A stretch of 64,000 nucleotides of DNA from Cristatella mucedo (lineage: Eukaryota > Bryozoa > Phylactolaemata > Cristatellidae), in assembly GCA_009760855.2 (NCBI GenBank), contig WPIO01000133.1:558501-622500 (forward strand), in the 5' to 3' direction. Below are positions 24,360 through 35,765 of this stretch, in pieces. The notes under the pieces are model-generated. The model ran no database searches, was not told the origin of the DNA, and saw only the letters and a list, made by a program, of their open reading frames with translations. Position 1 is the first letter of the stretch, and each line of letters starts with the position of its first letter. The position numbers and the translations under genes are program-made.

Positions 24360-25500
24360 CGACGGCGTCCACGTCCGGGCAGTACTCGGCCGCCTCGAAG
24401 GCAGCGCTCGTATGGGTGCCAGTCTCAGCCGACGCATGCACCTTGCATCACGGCTAGCAACGTGCAGAACCGATGTGAGCGGCTGCGCCGACAGTAGCGG
24501 AACGCGGCGGCACTAACAGTGAACGCCCACTAATCAGCACAGCAAGTCTATATCAATAATAATAATAATAATATTGCACTTGATAAAGCGCCCTCAGAGA
24601 ACTTAATCTCTTTCTAGGCGCTTTACATTTGCTGCAAAGTGATACGCAATAGAATAGTAAGTAAAATCATGCTTGAAAAACAAACAAAATGAATAACATG
24701 GTTAGGGGTTACATGCACTGGGTCAGCATGCAAATGTGGTTAGTGGCAGCATGAACAGTGTCAGCACGCATAAGCACATCGAGGACGAATCACAAGGACC
24801 CACTAAATGCTGTCCTAAATAGGAATGTTTTTAAGTTTCTTTTAAATGTGGTCAGGTCAGGGGATGTTCTGATGCAGGTCGGGAGGGAGTTCCAGGCTGT
24901 GGGAGCATACGAGCTAAATGCACGGTCTCCAAAGGATTTAAGGTTTGTACGAGGTATTTCTAGACTGTTGGATTCCGAAAAGCGAGTGGTACGATGCTTT
25001 GCCTGATGGGGTAGTATCTCTGAAAGATAGGCTGGAGCCATAGAATGAAGAGACCTAAAAGTGAGCGACAAAACCTTGAAGTCAATCCGTTGCTTGACTG
25101 GTAACCAGTGCAGGTCGGCGAGAAGTGGAGTAATGTGGCAACTGCGACGCTCACGGCAGACAAGCCTAGCTGCAGAGTTTTGCACCAGCTGCAATCGCCT
25201 GATCGCACATGCTGGTAGGCCAGTAAGCAGTGAGTTGCAGAAGTCGAGACGAGATGTCACGAATGCATGGACCAACTTGGACGTGGTATCCTTATCTAAA
25301 CAAGCACAATTGCACGGATACGTCCGTTTGGCAGCGACGGAGGGTTACAGGCATTCAAGGCTGGCCGCAAGGTGCACTAATGGCTCAGCGGCCTTCAGCT
25401 TAAACCAGCCCAAATGCCAAGGCCGACTTCGGAAGCATAATTCCCTACCATAATTCGCGTAGAACCGGCTTTTACGCGGTCTCGGCGACAGATAATCGCG
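24360..25500. repeat. Family D repeat, split by LINE A
   Basis: The left part (24360-24555, CGTCCACGTCCGGGCAG to CAGCACAGCAAGTCTATATC) and right part (25306-25500, GGCAGCGACGGAGGG to CTTTTACGCGGTCTCGGC) match consecutive segments of the uninterrupted copies at 33360-33830 and 39215-39650. LINE A lies between them. Confidence 0.7.
24556..25305 (-). mobile_element. LINE A 3' end, well preserved ORF terminus
   Basis: A 161-codon open frame (24790-25275) holds LDFCNSLLTGLPACAIRRLQ, LVCRERRSCHITPLLADLHW, RIDFKVLSLTFRSLHSMAPA and APTAWNSLPT. The 3' UTR, stem-loop and inverted AAT tail (24556-24575) follow. It closely resembles the 31100-31845 copy, so the family moved recently. Confidence 0.9.
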
Positions 25501-25551
25501 AAGTCGGTTCCTTGCCACTCCAATTAAGGAACCTCGAACTGGCTAGGAACC

Positions 25552-25595
25552 GATTACGATATAATATATATATATATATATATTATATCGTAATC
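25552..25595. repeat. 44-bp palindrome with (AT)n core
   Basis: GATTACGATATAAT at 25552 is mirrored by its reverse complement ending at 25595. More AT tracts follow to 25655. Confidence 0.85.
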
Positions 25596-25624
25596 AGTAT
25601 ATATATATATATATATATATAATC

Positions 25625-25655
<31 letters not shown>

Positions 25656-25657
<2 letters not shown>

Positions 25658-26287
25658 TTGAATCATTTTTCGGGCATGCGGTCGCACCCGGACCGTACGG
25701 ATTAGCGCGTGAATTCGTGGCATAAGCTCGCCACCGATAAGACAGTCGCTTTGCTGACCCGTAGCGAGACTTCTAACTTACCTTGTGGACGAATGCGTCA
25801 GGCGTTGCCTTTGCGAAAAGCAAACGTGAGACTGAAGCGTGCGGCAAAACCGCCATTAGCCAGCGATCGAGCCTCCCCCCCGAGACCACTACGCTCGTTA
25901 AAAAACGGTAGCTGATTTATTCAGCTAATAGGGTATCGTATATTCATACAGCCATGGAAGTATGCTATGGGCACATGGCTCATGGCAGACTGCTCAACAC
26001 TGCCGCTGGCGATCATGTTGAAAAGTACGCTACGAGCACTCGCGCCCACGGCTGTATGAACATTCGACGCTCAGCTAATAAATGTGGTTTTTTGCTTAGA
26101 GTTTAGGTCTAGGGGTTTAGGGTTTACTTTTTAGGTATTAGAAATAACTCTAAATGGGAAAGATAAGTGTTTATTTAACGTAGATATAAACACACGCTGG
26201 CGACCATTAGCAGCCTGCAATGAGCACTGTGCCCATGGCAGATTTACGTGGCTGTATGAACGTACGACGCCGTGTTAGCTGGATTTA
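25656..26287. other. No recognisable gene
   Basis: A duplicated phrase about a cytosine-poor CATGGC and CTGTATGAACATTCGACGC motif occurs near 25955 and 26050-26270. No coding call can be supported. Confidence 0.4.
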
Positions 26288-26431
26288 TTAGCCTCATTTG
26301 CATAACGGCAGAAAAGCCTTAGCGGCTACGACCGCCGCTTGCAGTTGGCGATAAAGGATCGCCCAGCTGCAGGATTCAAACCCACGACCTCGGTCGTGAA
26401 GAGCAAGCACCTCGCCTCCTGCGCTATCGGT
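26288..26431 (-). mobile_element. tRNA-derived SINE
   Basis: The inverted body (CGGCAGAAAAGCC, GCGATAAAGGATCGCCCA) and head with box B (GGATTCAAACCC) and the ACGACCTCGGTCGTGAAGAG phrase are present. Confidence 0.8.
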
Positions 26432-27219
26432 CTGCAGTGCTGGGCAGGGTCTCCTGGGCGGCCGAAGGACAGCGGGTCGGCGCGGGTAGGGGGTGGGGAG
26501 GAGGTCGCCGAGCCTGTCTATTTCGGGAGTTTGACTGGATGGTCGTCCCTTTCGCAAACTTAGTAGCACTGCTCTAGCAGTAGCGATCAGCCGACGATCA
26601 GTCTGTCTCAGAGTCGAAAGCCGATCGCAGTGCCTTCGCAAATCCGCACTGCACAATGACAGTACACTGTAGACCCTTCAGGCTGTAAGACAGGTTTCTG
26701 AGTTTCGCAGCGTAATTCGATGTTGGCTCGTGTATGGATCGTGTGAGAAAAAGTCGCAGTGTTCTGGCTGGCGAAGCCCCAAACCAGTAAATGCAAGCGG
26801 AATATTACGAATCGGAACCACAGAGAATTTTAAGACGACGTTTAAAGCCTCACTGAACTACAAATGTCGCAACTCATTAAAAGAGGTCATGCACGTCACA
26901 CTGACCTTAGTAGTCGGCTGTCTTGATTTCAACCACTTGCGACCGACTTTGTCGTGCAGCATGAAGGAATCCGCAAATAATTTATACACTTCGCATCCCC
27001 CAACTCTTGAGATTACTGGCTACGGAAAATATTTCAAAATCAGTGCAGTCTGCGGGCGGTTCGATGCACGTCGAGGGGATTCCTAGAATTGTAATCTCGC
27101 CAACGACCCGCATTCAGGATCCAGTCTGTCTCGTAAGCGCGATGACGAATCGTGGCAGTCTGTTTACTATTGCGACTCGGCACAGTTGCAGTGTGGCCTC
27201 CTGCAATCTGATCGCAGCC
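26432..27219. other. No recognisable gene
   Basis: A 118-codon frame at 26730-27086 has no family signature. No repeat match was seen. Confidence 0.4.
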
Positions 27220-27549
27220 GAGACCTCGGCGGCCGCACCCGCTAGTGCGTGCTTCCAAGACGAACCTCGGGTCTGCCGTAATCAAACGGCGGCATCCTCG
27301 CAACCAACGTGGGCGGTGAGTGCGCCGCTTCCGCGTCCCAACAGAACTCAGCTGCAAGCGCAGCATTCGTAAGAGTGCTAGTCTCAGCCTAACGGCGCGA
27401 CGAATACCGACGACGCTCGAATCTTGTATCGCGGCTGGCGACTTGCTTGAAGCGCCAGTGTATGGCCGGTACGGCAACGGTAGCGGCAAGCGGCACGAAC
27501 GAAGAGCGCTCCCACTTCAGCACCGCAAGTCCGCGTCTGTCTGTACAAG

Positions 27550-27715
27550 TCTGCCGCTAACCATACAAATACCAAACAAACAAATACCACCGATCGCACG
27601 ATCGTGCTTCCTTTACAGCACAGGTAGCTGGAAAGCCTAGAAAGAGATCGAGCTGTCTTTGCGGCTCTATACAAACGCATTCTATTATAATTACATTCAT
27701 TGCCTGCTGGATAAA
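27550..27715 (+). mobile_element. LINE A 3' tail inside family D
   Basis: CCGCTAACCATACAAATACC, then GCTTCCTTTACAGCACAGGT, a degenerate stem-loop and an ATT-like end are seen. Confidence 0.6.
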
Positions 27716-27861
27716 GTCTACGCGACAGCGACAGAGGGTTGCAGGCATTCAACAGCGGCTGCGACGTACACCGGCGGCTCAGTGTATTAGAGATCGAGCG
27801 AGCTGAAATGCCACAGCCGACTGCGGAAGGGCAGGAGAGAAAGAAAGACCTTAGCTCATTC

Positions 27862-28000
27862 AGCAGCCTCGTTTATATAGCGGTAGAAGAGCCTCTACGG
27901 CTGTCGCACCACTTGCAGTGAGCGATAAGGAATTGCTCACAGTAAGACTCGAACCTGCAACCTGGGTCGTGAAGGGCGCGTACCTTACCCGCAGGGCTAA
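27862..28000 (-). mobile_element. tRNA-derived SINE inside family D
   Basis: The inverted body TATAGCGGTAGAAGAGCC, box B (GACTCGAACCTG) and ACCTGGGTCGTGAAGG are present. Confidence 0.75.
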
Positions 28001-28060
28001 GACCCAGGGCAACTCCCTGCTTATCTCATAGCGTTGGCTTTTATGCGGCCTCGGCTATGA

Positions 28061-28825
28061 AATACACTGGCCTGCAAATGAAAACTTTCTGTCAGTAGTT
28101 TCCAGTCTAATAAGTAATTCAAGTAAACTTTGGGGTGCTCTTCTGAAATCTTTGACTCGTTTTAATCCAGCAAGTCTGGATTTTAACAAATCGCATTTTA
28201 TTTTATTTTAAACTTTCACGTGCGATGTATGCATTTTTTACAATCGTTTAAAAACATCCAGGTTATGTAAAATTTCTTAATTCATTTGGTTAAAGGCTTT
28301 TAAACTTTCTCCTCCTCGACTTTATGCTATACTCAGCAGCTGAACTCTGGCACTTTAAGGCCCCAACAGTAATCCGCCACCATGTTAGCATTCCGGTGGC
28401 CTTGATATCTACGCTCCATTTCGCGTATGTCCTGATGACGACCTCTCACCTCTCATTGTATGTCTTCTCACCCTGCTCCTCGCTGAATGCTCCCAAATTT
28501 AATGAGAAATGGGAAAGGTGAGAGTTTGACAAATTCATCTTAACCCTCGTCGCACTGCCAAGTGCCATATAGCCTTGAATCGCGTTCTCAACGATCGCAC
28601 GTAGTCAGCAGACTTGTGTTTACCGAGAAAGTTCTCTGCCACAGACCTAAATCCATTCCATGCCTGCAGCTCTAGCCCAGTCATTTCTTATGTAAAATAT
28701 GTGTCTTTGAACCATTCTCTTATCTGTATTTAAACAAAAATGCCAGATTTATATTGCCTCGCTAGTTTGAGGAAAGCTTTCTTGTAAGTTAGTACTCAAT
28801 ATGCGACTGGTCTGGTGGACGAGAC
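28061..28825. other. AT-rich unassigned sequence
   Basis: No motif-bearing frame was seen. Confidence 0.4.
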
Positions 28826-29182
28826 GTGACCCCACGTGGCATGGATGTATTCTGCTGCATCTGCACGATATTCTCGACAAAAGAACAGCGGCTACCGATT
28901 ATTAAATTCATCAAACAGTGCTATCCCGCCAACTTCGGCTGCAAACTGGGAGATCGGGATGAGAAATGGGCACCACGTATGATGTGCAAGCCGTATGTTG
29001 ACAATTCTAGACAACGGTTAATTGGTCAAAGCAAATTCGTGCCATTTGTCCTAAAGATATTGCCGTCTTGGTTCAGAGCTTTAAAAGATTTTTGTAATAG
29101 TAGAAGCATTATGTGCAAAAGGAAGGAAGTAGAACTTTCGCGCTGTCGAAGAGAGGATGCTCGCCGACGTTGTCACTTCTAG
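28826..29182 (+). CDS. Repeat-associated Cys-rich (zinc-finger-like) domain ORF
   Basis: This 118-codon frame opens with MDVFCCICTIFSTKEQRLP, then a CYPANFGCKLGDRDEKWAP stretch and MMCKPYVDNSRQRLIG. The Cys spacing and the GDxDxxWAPxxxC phrase match a Cys-rich domain that I recall as amplified in many arthropod and cnidarian genomes, in uncharacterised transposon-like proteins. After residue 70 the frame departs from the family; the inverted partner at 29874-30161 keeps the expected PMIWREL continuation, so this copy probably has a frameshift near 29040. I treat it as a decayed or partial gene and assign no function. Confidence 0.55.
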   Translation: MTPRGMDVFCCICTIFSTKEQRLPIIKFIKQCYPANFGCKLGDRDEKWAPRMMCKPYVDNSRQRLIGQSKFVPFVLKILPSWFRALKDFCNSRSIMCKRKEVELSRCRREDARRRCHF

Positions 29183-29214
29183 GCAAAAAAAGTGCTCACT
29201 CCGATCTCGTTTTA

Positions 29215-29765
29215 AATCACTGCACATTTGCCACTGGTATTGGTCTTATATGATTGATCTTGTAGATCTGATAGGTAGGCTGGAGCCAAAGAATGAAGAA
29301 ACCTAAAAGTGAGTGACCTGGAAGTCAAAGCGTTGAGCCAGTGCAGATCGACTAGAAGTGGTGTGATGTGGCGACTGCGAAGCTCACGACAGACAAGGCT
29401 AGCTAGAGTTTTGCACCAGCTGTAAGCGCCTGATTGCACAACCTAGTAAACCAGCTAGCAGTGAGTTACAGAAGTCAAGACGGATATCACAAATGCACGG
29501 AATAACTTAGATGTGGTATCCCTGTCTAAAAAAGCCCGAATATTTTAGTAATTTTATGTAGCTAAAGTAGGCAGACTTGACTGTGGAGCTGAAGTGTTCG
29601 TCTAATGACAGGTCACTTTGGAACACGATATCTAGATTTTGTGCTGATTCAACAGCAAATATGCTGGCAGAGCCGATTTTGAGCGTTAGCCTTTCCAATT
29701 TCTGAATCACACTTGGTTTGCTCGTAACAAGTAGGCTGGTTTGTATCACCATTCAATTTAAGAAA
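29215..29765 (-). mobile_element. LINE A fragment
   Basis: The minus strand preserves KPSVIQKLERLTLKIGSASI and LDEHFSSTVKSAYF, and further on LASLVCRELRSRHITPLLVD. Short deletions remove part of the C-terminus and the tail. Confidence 0.8.
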
Positions 29766-29873
29766 ATCAGAACTCCTTGTTACTGTGAGGTGCAGATTGG
29801 TTGCATCGCTGCTGGTAGATTTGCATATTCAATGTTATGCTCATTCTTCTTGCTGTAACCTTAAACCTTACAC

Positions 29874-30161
29874 GTTAATGATGCGGAAATAAAATTCCGA
29901 AACATGGTCAGCTAATTCTCTCCAAATCATCGGTGCACCAAATGGCATGAATTTGCTTTAACCAGTTAACCGTTGTCTAGAATTGTCTACACGCGGCTTG
30001 CACATCATACGTGGTGCCCATTTCTCATCCCGATCTCCCAGTTTGCATCCGAAGTTGGCGGGATAGCACTGCTTGATGAATTTAATAATCGGTAGCCGCT
30101 GTTCTTTTGTCGAGAATATCGCGCAGATGCAGCAGAATACATCCATGACATGTGGAGTCAC
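29874..30161 (-). CDS. Inverted copy of the zinc-finger-like domain ORF
   Basis: The reading frame starts MTPHVMDVFCCICAIFSTKE and runs in frame past residue 67 to PFGAPMIWREL and a TAA near 29874-29876. This is the continuation expected for the family. It is nearly identical to the 28826 copy over about 235 bases in opposite orientation. Confidence 0.55.
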
Positions 30162-30171
30162 GTCTCATCCA

Positions 30172-31805
30172 CCAGACCAGTCACCTATAGAGTCCCACAA
30201 CGGTCTGTTCTGGGTCTTTTGCTGTTCTTCATTTATTCTCAACTTCTGCGAATAGTGATTCGGGGTATGGAACAGGCATTGTTATGCTGACGATAGTAAG
30301 CTGTATGTTTCGCTTTAAACCACCGGAATATGCTACAGCTACTGATAAACTAAATGCTTACTTTGAAAAAGACCGTCGATCCTGGACGTCGGTAAATTTT
30401 CTTAAGCTAAACGACAATTAAATTGGAACTGCTTCTCATAAGACACCCTAAGCGTGCGGCTGGACTAGAAGACTTTGCTCTCCCAATAGGTGATGCTGCT
30501 GTGCGACTATCCCCGTGTCCTAGGGAATTTTGGCGCCATCTTCGATAGCAGCCTACATTTTGAAAGCTCCGTTAAGAAGACTACTTCCACAGCTAGCCAT
30601 CACGTTTGATCCATATTTAAAATAACGAACCCAACCGTTTTCCACGTTTGCTTGCAAAAAAATACAACTAGCTCCTTGGTTCTTTCTCGGCTAGATTATT
30701 GTGATTTCCTTTTGGCTGGGCTACCGGAAAAAGTTACTAGGCCACGGCAGCTGGTGATGAATAGGGCTGCAAGGCTAGTTTACAAATCCCACAGTTTTGA
30801 CCGTGTGTCTTCTTTGCTGAAAGAGCTTAAGTGACTGTCGGTTGATCAAAGGATACAGAGCAAAGTCCTTACGCTGGCCCACGAGGCCAAGGCCACGGCT
30901 TGTAGTTTTCGTGCCTTGCTGAACTGCTTCACGAGTTTCGGCCTCCTGATGCACTCAGGTCCTCTATTGACAATAAACTAGCTGTTCCGTTTCGCCGCTT
31001 AAAGACCTTTGGCGACGGAAGCTTTTGTTGTGCAGGTCCTAGACTGTGGAACTCACTTTTACATTCTTTCACAGTGACACCTTCTCTACTGCTGCCGACT
31101 ACGGCACATTCGGGCTTGTTTAGATAAAGATACCACATCCAAGTTGGTCCACGCATTCGTGACATCCCGTCTCGACTTCTGCAACTCGCTGCTTACTGGC
31201 CTACCAGCATGTGCGATCAGGCGATTGCAGCTGGTGCAAAACTCCGCAGCTAGGCTTGTCTGTCGTGAGCGTCGCGGTTGCCACATTACTCCACTTCTCG
31301 CCGACCTGCACTGGCTACCAGTCAAGCAACGGATTGACTTCAAGGTTTTGTCGCTCACTTTTAGGTCCCTTCATTCTATGGCTCCAGCCTATCTGTCAGA
31401 TATACTACCCCATCAGGCCAAGCATCGTACCACCCGCTTTTCGGAATCCAACAGTCTACAAATACCTCATACAAACCTTAAATCCTTTGGAGACCGTGCA
31501 TTTAGTTCGTATGCTCCCAAAGCCTGGAACTCCCTCCCGACCTGCGTCAGAACATCCCCTGACTTGACCACATTTAAAAAGAACTTAAAAACACGCCTAT
31601 TTAGGACAGCATTTAGTGGGTCCCTGTGATTCGTCCTTCATGTGCTTATGCGTGCTGACACTGTGCATGTCACCCCTAACAATATTATTCATTTCGTTTG
31701 TTTTTCAAGCATGATTTTACTTACCATTCAATTGCATTTCACTTTACAGCAAATGTAAAGTGCCTAGAGAGAGATTAAGTTCTCTGAGGGCGCTTTATCA
31801 AGTGA

Positions 31806-31841
<36 letters not shown>

Positions 31842-31990
31842 ATTAGTATCCTTTCCAGCCGTCCTGGGCCACTACTTACACGCTACTCACTAACTCAACT
31901 GCTCACCTGACTCAGCTATGCTTCTCACCTCTTTGTTGCGTGAGAGGAAGTCCGTTGGCTACCGAATGCGTACCGAAAGTGTAGTCTGAT
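30172..31990 (+). mobile_element. LINE B copy interrupted by LINE A
   Basis: LINE B RT sequence runs 30172-31100 (FKPPEYATATDKLNAYF, LSRLDYCDFLLAGLP, VYKSHSFDRVSSLLKE). It stops in the DYGT region and resumes at 31850 with the LSCY/NCSPDSAM-equivalent and VGYRMRTES segments to 31990. The gap is filled by LINE A in the same orientation. Confidence 0.8.
31100..31849 (+). mobile_element. LINE A 3' end inserted in LINE B
   Basis: A 161-codon open frame (31144-31629) has CNSLLTGLPACAIRRLQLV, WLPVKQRIDFKVLSLTFRSL and APKAWNSLPT. The 3' UTR, an intact stem-loop (31757-31797) and a long (ATT)n tail at 31806-31840 follow. Confidence 0.92.
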
Positions 31991-33354
31991 GATGCAAGCC
32001 AACGGAGTCTCCGAAGCCACCGAAGCTTTCAAGCGCTGTGCAAGACATCTCAAAGGCCGTCATCGGCTCCATCCCGAGAAATAGCTTGTAGTTTTGTTCA
32101 CGCGCAGTTCACAGAACGCCAGCCGATGACCAACACCACCAGTTTATTTCGCTGCGCACGGAGCAGAGGGATGCACGACTCCCTTCGCCGCTCTCGTCCT
32201 CTGGAGTCACACTCCTCGACCACGGCTGCACAATGGCCGGCCCATACGATACATAAAACCACTTAGGCTTTGAGTGATCTATTCTAAAGTCTGCTGTGTT
32301 ACATCCAGACAGTCTTTTTGGCTTTGTGGACCTACAAAATGAGAGACATTACATTACAAATACGGAGAATGAACTATTGCACTCGCTTAGCATTGTAAAT
32401 CGCAAACATCTGTTGATTTAAACAACGATAACTGCTATTTGTTTTAAAAAATAATAACACGCCAAATGTATGTCATTAAGTGACTGTAACAAGTAAACCT
32501 AATGAAAGCCAGTATCATTGTACTTAATGCATAATGTTAAAGTGCACCCGATCTTTGCTAAACAGAAATCTACCAAAACTGATGTGCCAAAGCAAAACAA
32601 AATACGCCTTAAATCATCATTTGTGATTTATATTTGTAAAATTATAACACATGCCAGGCAACTCATATCATGGAGACCAGTGTTATCGTGTAATCTGTTT
32701 CTAGCTGGCACAATATAGAAACCATGAACAATTAGTATCAGTTGTAATCTGGCTAATATAGCTCACTGGCTTCTCAGAATACTAGATCAGCTAGATTGTG
32801 ACTGCCAAGATATCTGTTATTGGCGTTTCCTTACTCATAATGGTCAGCCGCTTTGGTGATACTCTATCGCTTGTTAGTCTAAAGCTCAAGTCATTTAAGA
32901 ATAAATGAGTTTTGCTTTAGAAGTTTCGCCGAGTTGCACTCTAGACTTGAGTCCTCACGAGAGCTGTTGTACATGGTGAGTGGATCCGGAATCCGGCCAT
33001 CCTCCATCGGTTTCAAATAGATTTCTCTATGCGATAGATACGGACATGTTACGTTAAGGTACGGGTGCGGCGCCCATGATGGGGGGGCTTCCAAATAGCG
33101 TTTCGAGGCCGCCTCCATGCTATCCAGGCACGAGCCTGCTTCCTACAAGATAATCGTGTCACAATCATGACTATTGTGACACACTGCTAAAGGTGAGCGT
33201 GGACAGACTGTCTAGGAAAACTATACGCTTGCTTACGGAACCTCGGTCGGCGTTTGCCCGCAGCTTCCAGCTGGAAAACTGCCAAAGTGATTGCAGGTAA
33301 TCAAGGGCATTTCGCCAAGTCGCCGCAGCTCAGTGCTCGTCCGCGTAGTGCTTG
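31991..33354. other. No recognisable gene; partly AT-rich
   Basis: No motif-bearing frame and no repeat match was found. Confidence 0.4.
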
Positions 33355-33835
33355 ACCGGAAAGCCTACTGTTACGAACGCGCTGTGCGGTCTCCACGTCC
33401 GGTCAGAACTAGGCCGCAAACGCAGCGCTCGTACGGGTGCAAGTCTCGGCCGACTCGCAACGAATACTGGAGAGGCCTGAACGCTGTAGCACGGCTAGCA
33501 ACTCGCAGGTGCTGCACCGCGTGCATGCAGGCACGTTTGCCCACAAAGTCCGGAGCACGGCTGCGGCGAAGACCGCTCACACCTTAGCACATTAAGTCCG
33601 TGTCCACGGTGTGGACAAGTCTATTTGACAGCAGCGGATTTTCCTGCCGTTCAACAGAAACCACGTCGTACACCAACGGCTCTCCGGCTTAGAGCTGAAA
33701 TCAGCTCGAATCAGCCACAGCCGGAAGTGTGCAGAATCACAGCTGCTCGCCTGTCTCGTGGCGCCGTCTTTTATACAGCCTCGGCTATAGATTGTGGCCG
33801 CAAAATCGCACTGCCGCGAGTACGGTTTATCTCTC
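33355..33835 (+). repeat. Family D repeat, uninterrupted copy
   Basis: About 480 bp aligns along its whole length with 39215-39650. Shared landmarks are GGCTAGCAACTCGCAGGTGC, TTTGACAGCAGCGGAT, ACCAACGGCT and CTTTTATACAGCCTCGGC. It has no long conserved ORF, no box B and no terminal inverted repeat that I can see. Confidence 0.75.
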
Positions 33836-34109
33836 TTGCTACGTCAAGCTTGGAAAAGATGCCGAGCTTCTTCTCCGATATCGACCGCGAACGGCATGTG
33901 AGAGGAAAGACAAAGAATCAAAGTGCAAAATACACAGAAAATGCAGTCGTCGATGGGTGCCAAACCCATCCGTCCTAACTAAGATCTATATCAGGCCTAG
34001 TTCGATGACACAGCTATATCACATCGGCTAAGATATAAAAAAATAATCATTTGACCTTCAACCATCTTCTTGAACGGACCGAGGTCAGTTCCATGAGACC
34101 CTTTATTAA
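33836..34109. other. No recognisable gene
   Basis: Short unassigned stretch. Confidence 0.4.
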
Positions 34110-34271
34110 TAGCCGATTTAACAGCCTAGTTTTGTATAGCGGCAGAAGAGCCTTAACGGCTAGCACCATCGCTTGCAGTTGGCAGCAATAAAGGATCGCC
34201 CACTGCAGGATTCGAACCCACGACCTCAAGGTCGTGAAGAGCGACCACATTACCTCCTGGGCTGTCACGGC
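34110..34271 (-). mobile_element. tRNA-derived SINE, near full length
   Basis: Inverted: AGCCGATTTAACAGCC, TATAGCGGCAGAAGAGCC, ATAAAGGATCGCCCACTGC, box B GGATTCGAACCC, and the head CTCCTGGGCTGTCACGG. Confidence 0.85.
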
Positions 34272-35765
34272 CTGTCACGTGTGCATACGTCCAGGCGTCC
34301 ATACGTCCAGACGCCCGCTTTTGAAGCTTCTTCATACTCTCCCCGTGGACCAAAGAGATCATTCGACGGTCAAAGGTCAAGGTAACACTTTCCACTACAC
34401 TCTAAAGCCTCCTTTGCCAGCTCTACTTCTTCGCTCACCCCTGTAAGCCACCCCTGCTTATCTTGAAGTCATAGTTCCCGTATATGAAGACTACTAGCTC
34501 TGAATCCAATACCAGACGCTCCCTTCTGAGGTGCCCAGCATTGCGGCTGCACATGCACAATGTCAGTACAATAAGCTAGTCCTTGGCCTGGAACTGTTCC
34601 ACTTCACCATTTAAAGATGCTGAGGTCTGGCTAGCAGCTAATAGGACGCCACTAGCTCCGGAGACACCTAGACAGCTTCCTTCGATTCTTTTTTCCGCGT
34701 CAAAGACGCTCGAGTGCATGATGGGCAGATTGGACCGTAGAACGAACCGTTCGGAGGGGTGAGATAAAGCAGCTGGCAGAAGGGCAGGCAAACGGTAGGC
34801 CGAGGGCCGATGGTCTGAAGGAGTCTAGGATACTCAGCCCTAACAGCTCAGAGGCATTTGAAATGTGTTCCTTTTTGCTAATTGATAAATCAGAGTCGAC
34901 AAATCGATAAATCAGAGTGATCCGACTGTACAGAGTTCTGCACCTATATGTCGCTCTCCTATCTAGACGATAGCTGATTGGCTTGGTGCCGAGCTGCCGC
35001 CGCTGCTTCTGTAGGAGGTTCTGTACTCGCGGCCAGATTTAAAAAATACTACAAAAAACAAAAGCTCAGAGCAGAGTGCGACAATTTGTACTTTCAACCA
35101 GTTCCCTGGTTTTACGACCGTCAAATTCTCACCGCACGACTGGCTTCTGTCCGGCGGCGGGTTTGAGTACCAGCTTGTTGATACTGCACCTTGGCATGGC
35201 ACACAAAAGAGTAAAATAAACGTGCATGGCCCAAATAAAAATGCATATACTGTGCATTTGCACATGAAGAAAGCCAGGAAAGTATCGCTTCACATTCGAT
35301 TTTAAGAGCCAAAACCGATTCGCATTCCATCCCGTGTCCCCGTGTTGTCATGGCGTTACCTCTGGTGGCTATGCCGTGGGCGCTGCGGCCCTGAGAAGAA
35401 GAGGCAGCAAAGCCCTTTGGCCCATTGGATGGACCGACCTGAAGAGATCTCTCGAACAGCTCGGTTGCACGGCACGTCCCTGGAGCCTTCCTGCCATCGT
35501 TAGGCCGTGGCAAGGTCAAGTTCTGGATTCTCGGTCGCATAATCGCGGCCACTCCTCCGAATCACGAGTTGAGCTTCAACCGTTTTCCCATGCGTGCCAC
35601 GGAGCTGTGCACCATTTGCTCGAGTGCAGAACGCAGCCGTGCGATTTTAGCATGCCTTTTAGCATGCGTCCAGGGTGCTCACTTGCGTAGCAGCTGAGCG
35701 CACTCGATGCAGCAGGCAATCTTCGCGGAACAAGGAAGTAGACCAGCTGTCCACCCACCATGCCA
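34272..35765. other. No recognisable gene
   Basis: Overlapping frames of 100-143 codons on both strands near 34963-35690 lack family motifs. A 20-bp direct repeat (GATAAATCAGAGT core) lies at 34886-34920. Confidence 0.4.

Larger units (their letters stand above)
27220..28060. repeat. Family D repeat, doubly interrupted
   Basis: Family D blocks at 27220-27545, 27720-27860 and 28005-28060 are separated by a LINE A tail (27550-27715) and a SINE (27862-28000). Confidence 0.65.

Noticed and set aside
26100-26130. TTTAGGG-like telomeric repeat
   Set aside because: Only one or two imperfect units are present; not a telomere array.
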